NCBI RefSeq assembly: GCF_036785885.1 | Contig: NC_092323.1 | Span: forward strand, 19,352,501 to 19,416,500 | Source: Coffea arabica | Taxonomy: Eukaryota; Streptophyta; Magnoliopsida; Gentianales; Rubiaceae | DNA length: 64,000 nt | Direction of reading: 5' to 3' | Shown here: piece after piece, positions 63,246 through 64,000 of the stretch | Layout of the letters: each line of letters begins with the position of its first letter | Numbering within the stretch: the first letter of the stretch is position 1 | Notes under the pieces: model-generated | What the model saw: the letters and a program-made list of their open reading frames with translations, nothing else | Told to the model about the DNA's origin: nothing | Databases searched by the model: none | Made by a program: the position numbers and the translations under genes

Positions 63246-64000
63246 TTTTCTTATACTTTTTCAAAGTATAAATAATTAGTTAACATGTTTTAAATTTACA
63301 AAGTAAATTTTTTTTTTCAAGGTTTGTCTATTTGGTACTTTAAGGTCACATAGTAAGAAATAAACCCGATATTACTGTTATTATTTTTTGACAAAAATTG
63401 GATTTCTTCTACAAAAATGTTGCAATTTAGGAGGCTAGTTATAATTTAAAAACTTGGGTATTTGTCCAACCTTTATTCATCCATATGTTTATCACGTGCC
63501 CTTGGATTATCAAAAGAGAAAAATCTTTCTTATCACATGCCCTTAGATTATCAAATGAGAAAAAATTTTTTATGTAAAATGTTTTAATTGAATTTATAAA
63601 TTTTATGAACTATTTAGAATCTTTGATTTTTATTTATTTGAATCGATGGCTTGAAAAGATGAAAGATGAAAAATTTTAGATTATATTTAGAATTTATTTG
63701 AGATGTTTAAAAGATGAAAAAAATTATTTTCCATATCTTTACAATATTTCAAATAGTTTTACATACTTTGTTAATTATTTATGATTTGTCAATTTAAAAT
63801 TTTGTCTCCAAATTATAGATAAGATTTGTTAAAACATTTGTCAACTCTAAACTTATGATTTTTTACTAAAAATAAAGTTTTCAACTATGAAAGGATTTTA
63901 AATTGATTTGTCATTACAGCTAAGGGATCACAATAAAAGGGCAACTTTGGAATGACATAACATTCTCTTTCCTAAACATAGTATTTTAATGATATAATTT
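63246..64000. other. AT-rich stretch with a short tandem duplication
   Basis: About 36 bp starting TTATCAC(G/A)TGCCCTT at 63489 recur at 63530 (period 41, three or four differences). No ORF or element end was recognised up to the window edge. Confidence 0.5.

Noticed and set aside
1..64000. CRISPR arrays, bacterial operons, rRNA or tRNA genes
   Set aside because: No regularly spaced repeats with unique spacers, no cloverleaf beyond SINE heads, and splice sites throughout; the window is plant nuclear DNA.

Overview
This is a gene-poor, AT-rich plant nuclear region, most likely from a eudicot. It has one intact intron-containing gene in a landscape of nested, decayed transposable elements, plus one integrated pararetrovirus copy. 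The plant call rests on a P4-ATPase of the ALA flippase clade with canonical GT-AG introns, Ty1/copia and Ty3/gypsy pol fragments, plant-type LINE and hAT coding remnants, a Helitron 3' end, and a caulimovirid-like MP-CP polyprotein between two TA microsatellites. No gene assignment used a database; all calls come from motifs read by eye.

Layout. 0-1.0 kb: LINE 3' remnant. 1.5-7.4 kb: degenerate Ty1/copia element (+) interrupted by a 2.8-kb solo LTR (4089-6878). 7.6-12.8 kb: LINE reverse-transcriptase region (-) interrupted by a 3.8-kb hAT element (8595-12396) whose ZMYM1-like transposase is broken. 15.2-15.8 kb: duplicated pseudogene fragment with a DEK-C-like domain. 18.2-18.9 kb: non-autonomous element whose relative lies at 40.3-41.1 kb in the opposite orientation. 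19.27-24.89 kb: endogenous pararetrovirus (-) with movement/coat protein ORF, protease, a small unknown ORF, promoter and primer-binding site, but no reverse transcriptase. 26.2-26.6 kb: SINE with 17-18-bp target duplications. 27.4-34.4 kb: the flippase gene on the minus strand, 11 exons, 1165 codons, all frames joining. 34.9-35.7 kb: fold-back MITE cluster upstream of it. 38.7-40.13 kb: Helitron tail with exon-like captured fragments. 41.7-51.16 kb: full-length but dead Ty3/gypsy element (-) with two LTRs. 52.4-61.7 kb: second hAT pseudogene (-) split by a 3.36-kb solo LTR (perfect 5-bp TSD) and a 2.47-kb ORF1-only LINE (perfect 11-bp TSD). 62.8-63.2 kb: paralogous hAT fragment that preserves the LINE-free site and carries a flipped segment inside a 29-bp perfect inverted repeat.

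The flippase is the only gene likely to serve the host; it would move phospholipids across endomembranes with an ALIS/CDC50 partner. The other coding material belongs to mobile elements. The best candidate for something new is the RT-less pararetrovirus: nearly open ORFs, complete-looking intergenic signals, microsatellite borders at both ends and no polymerase, as expected of a dependent genome component.
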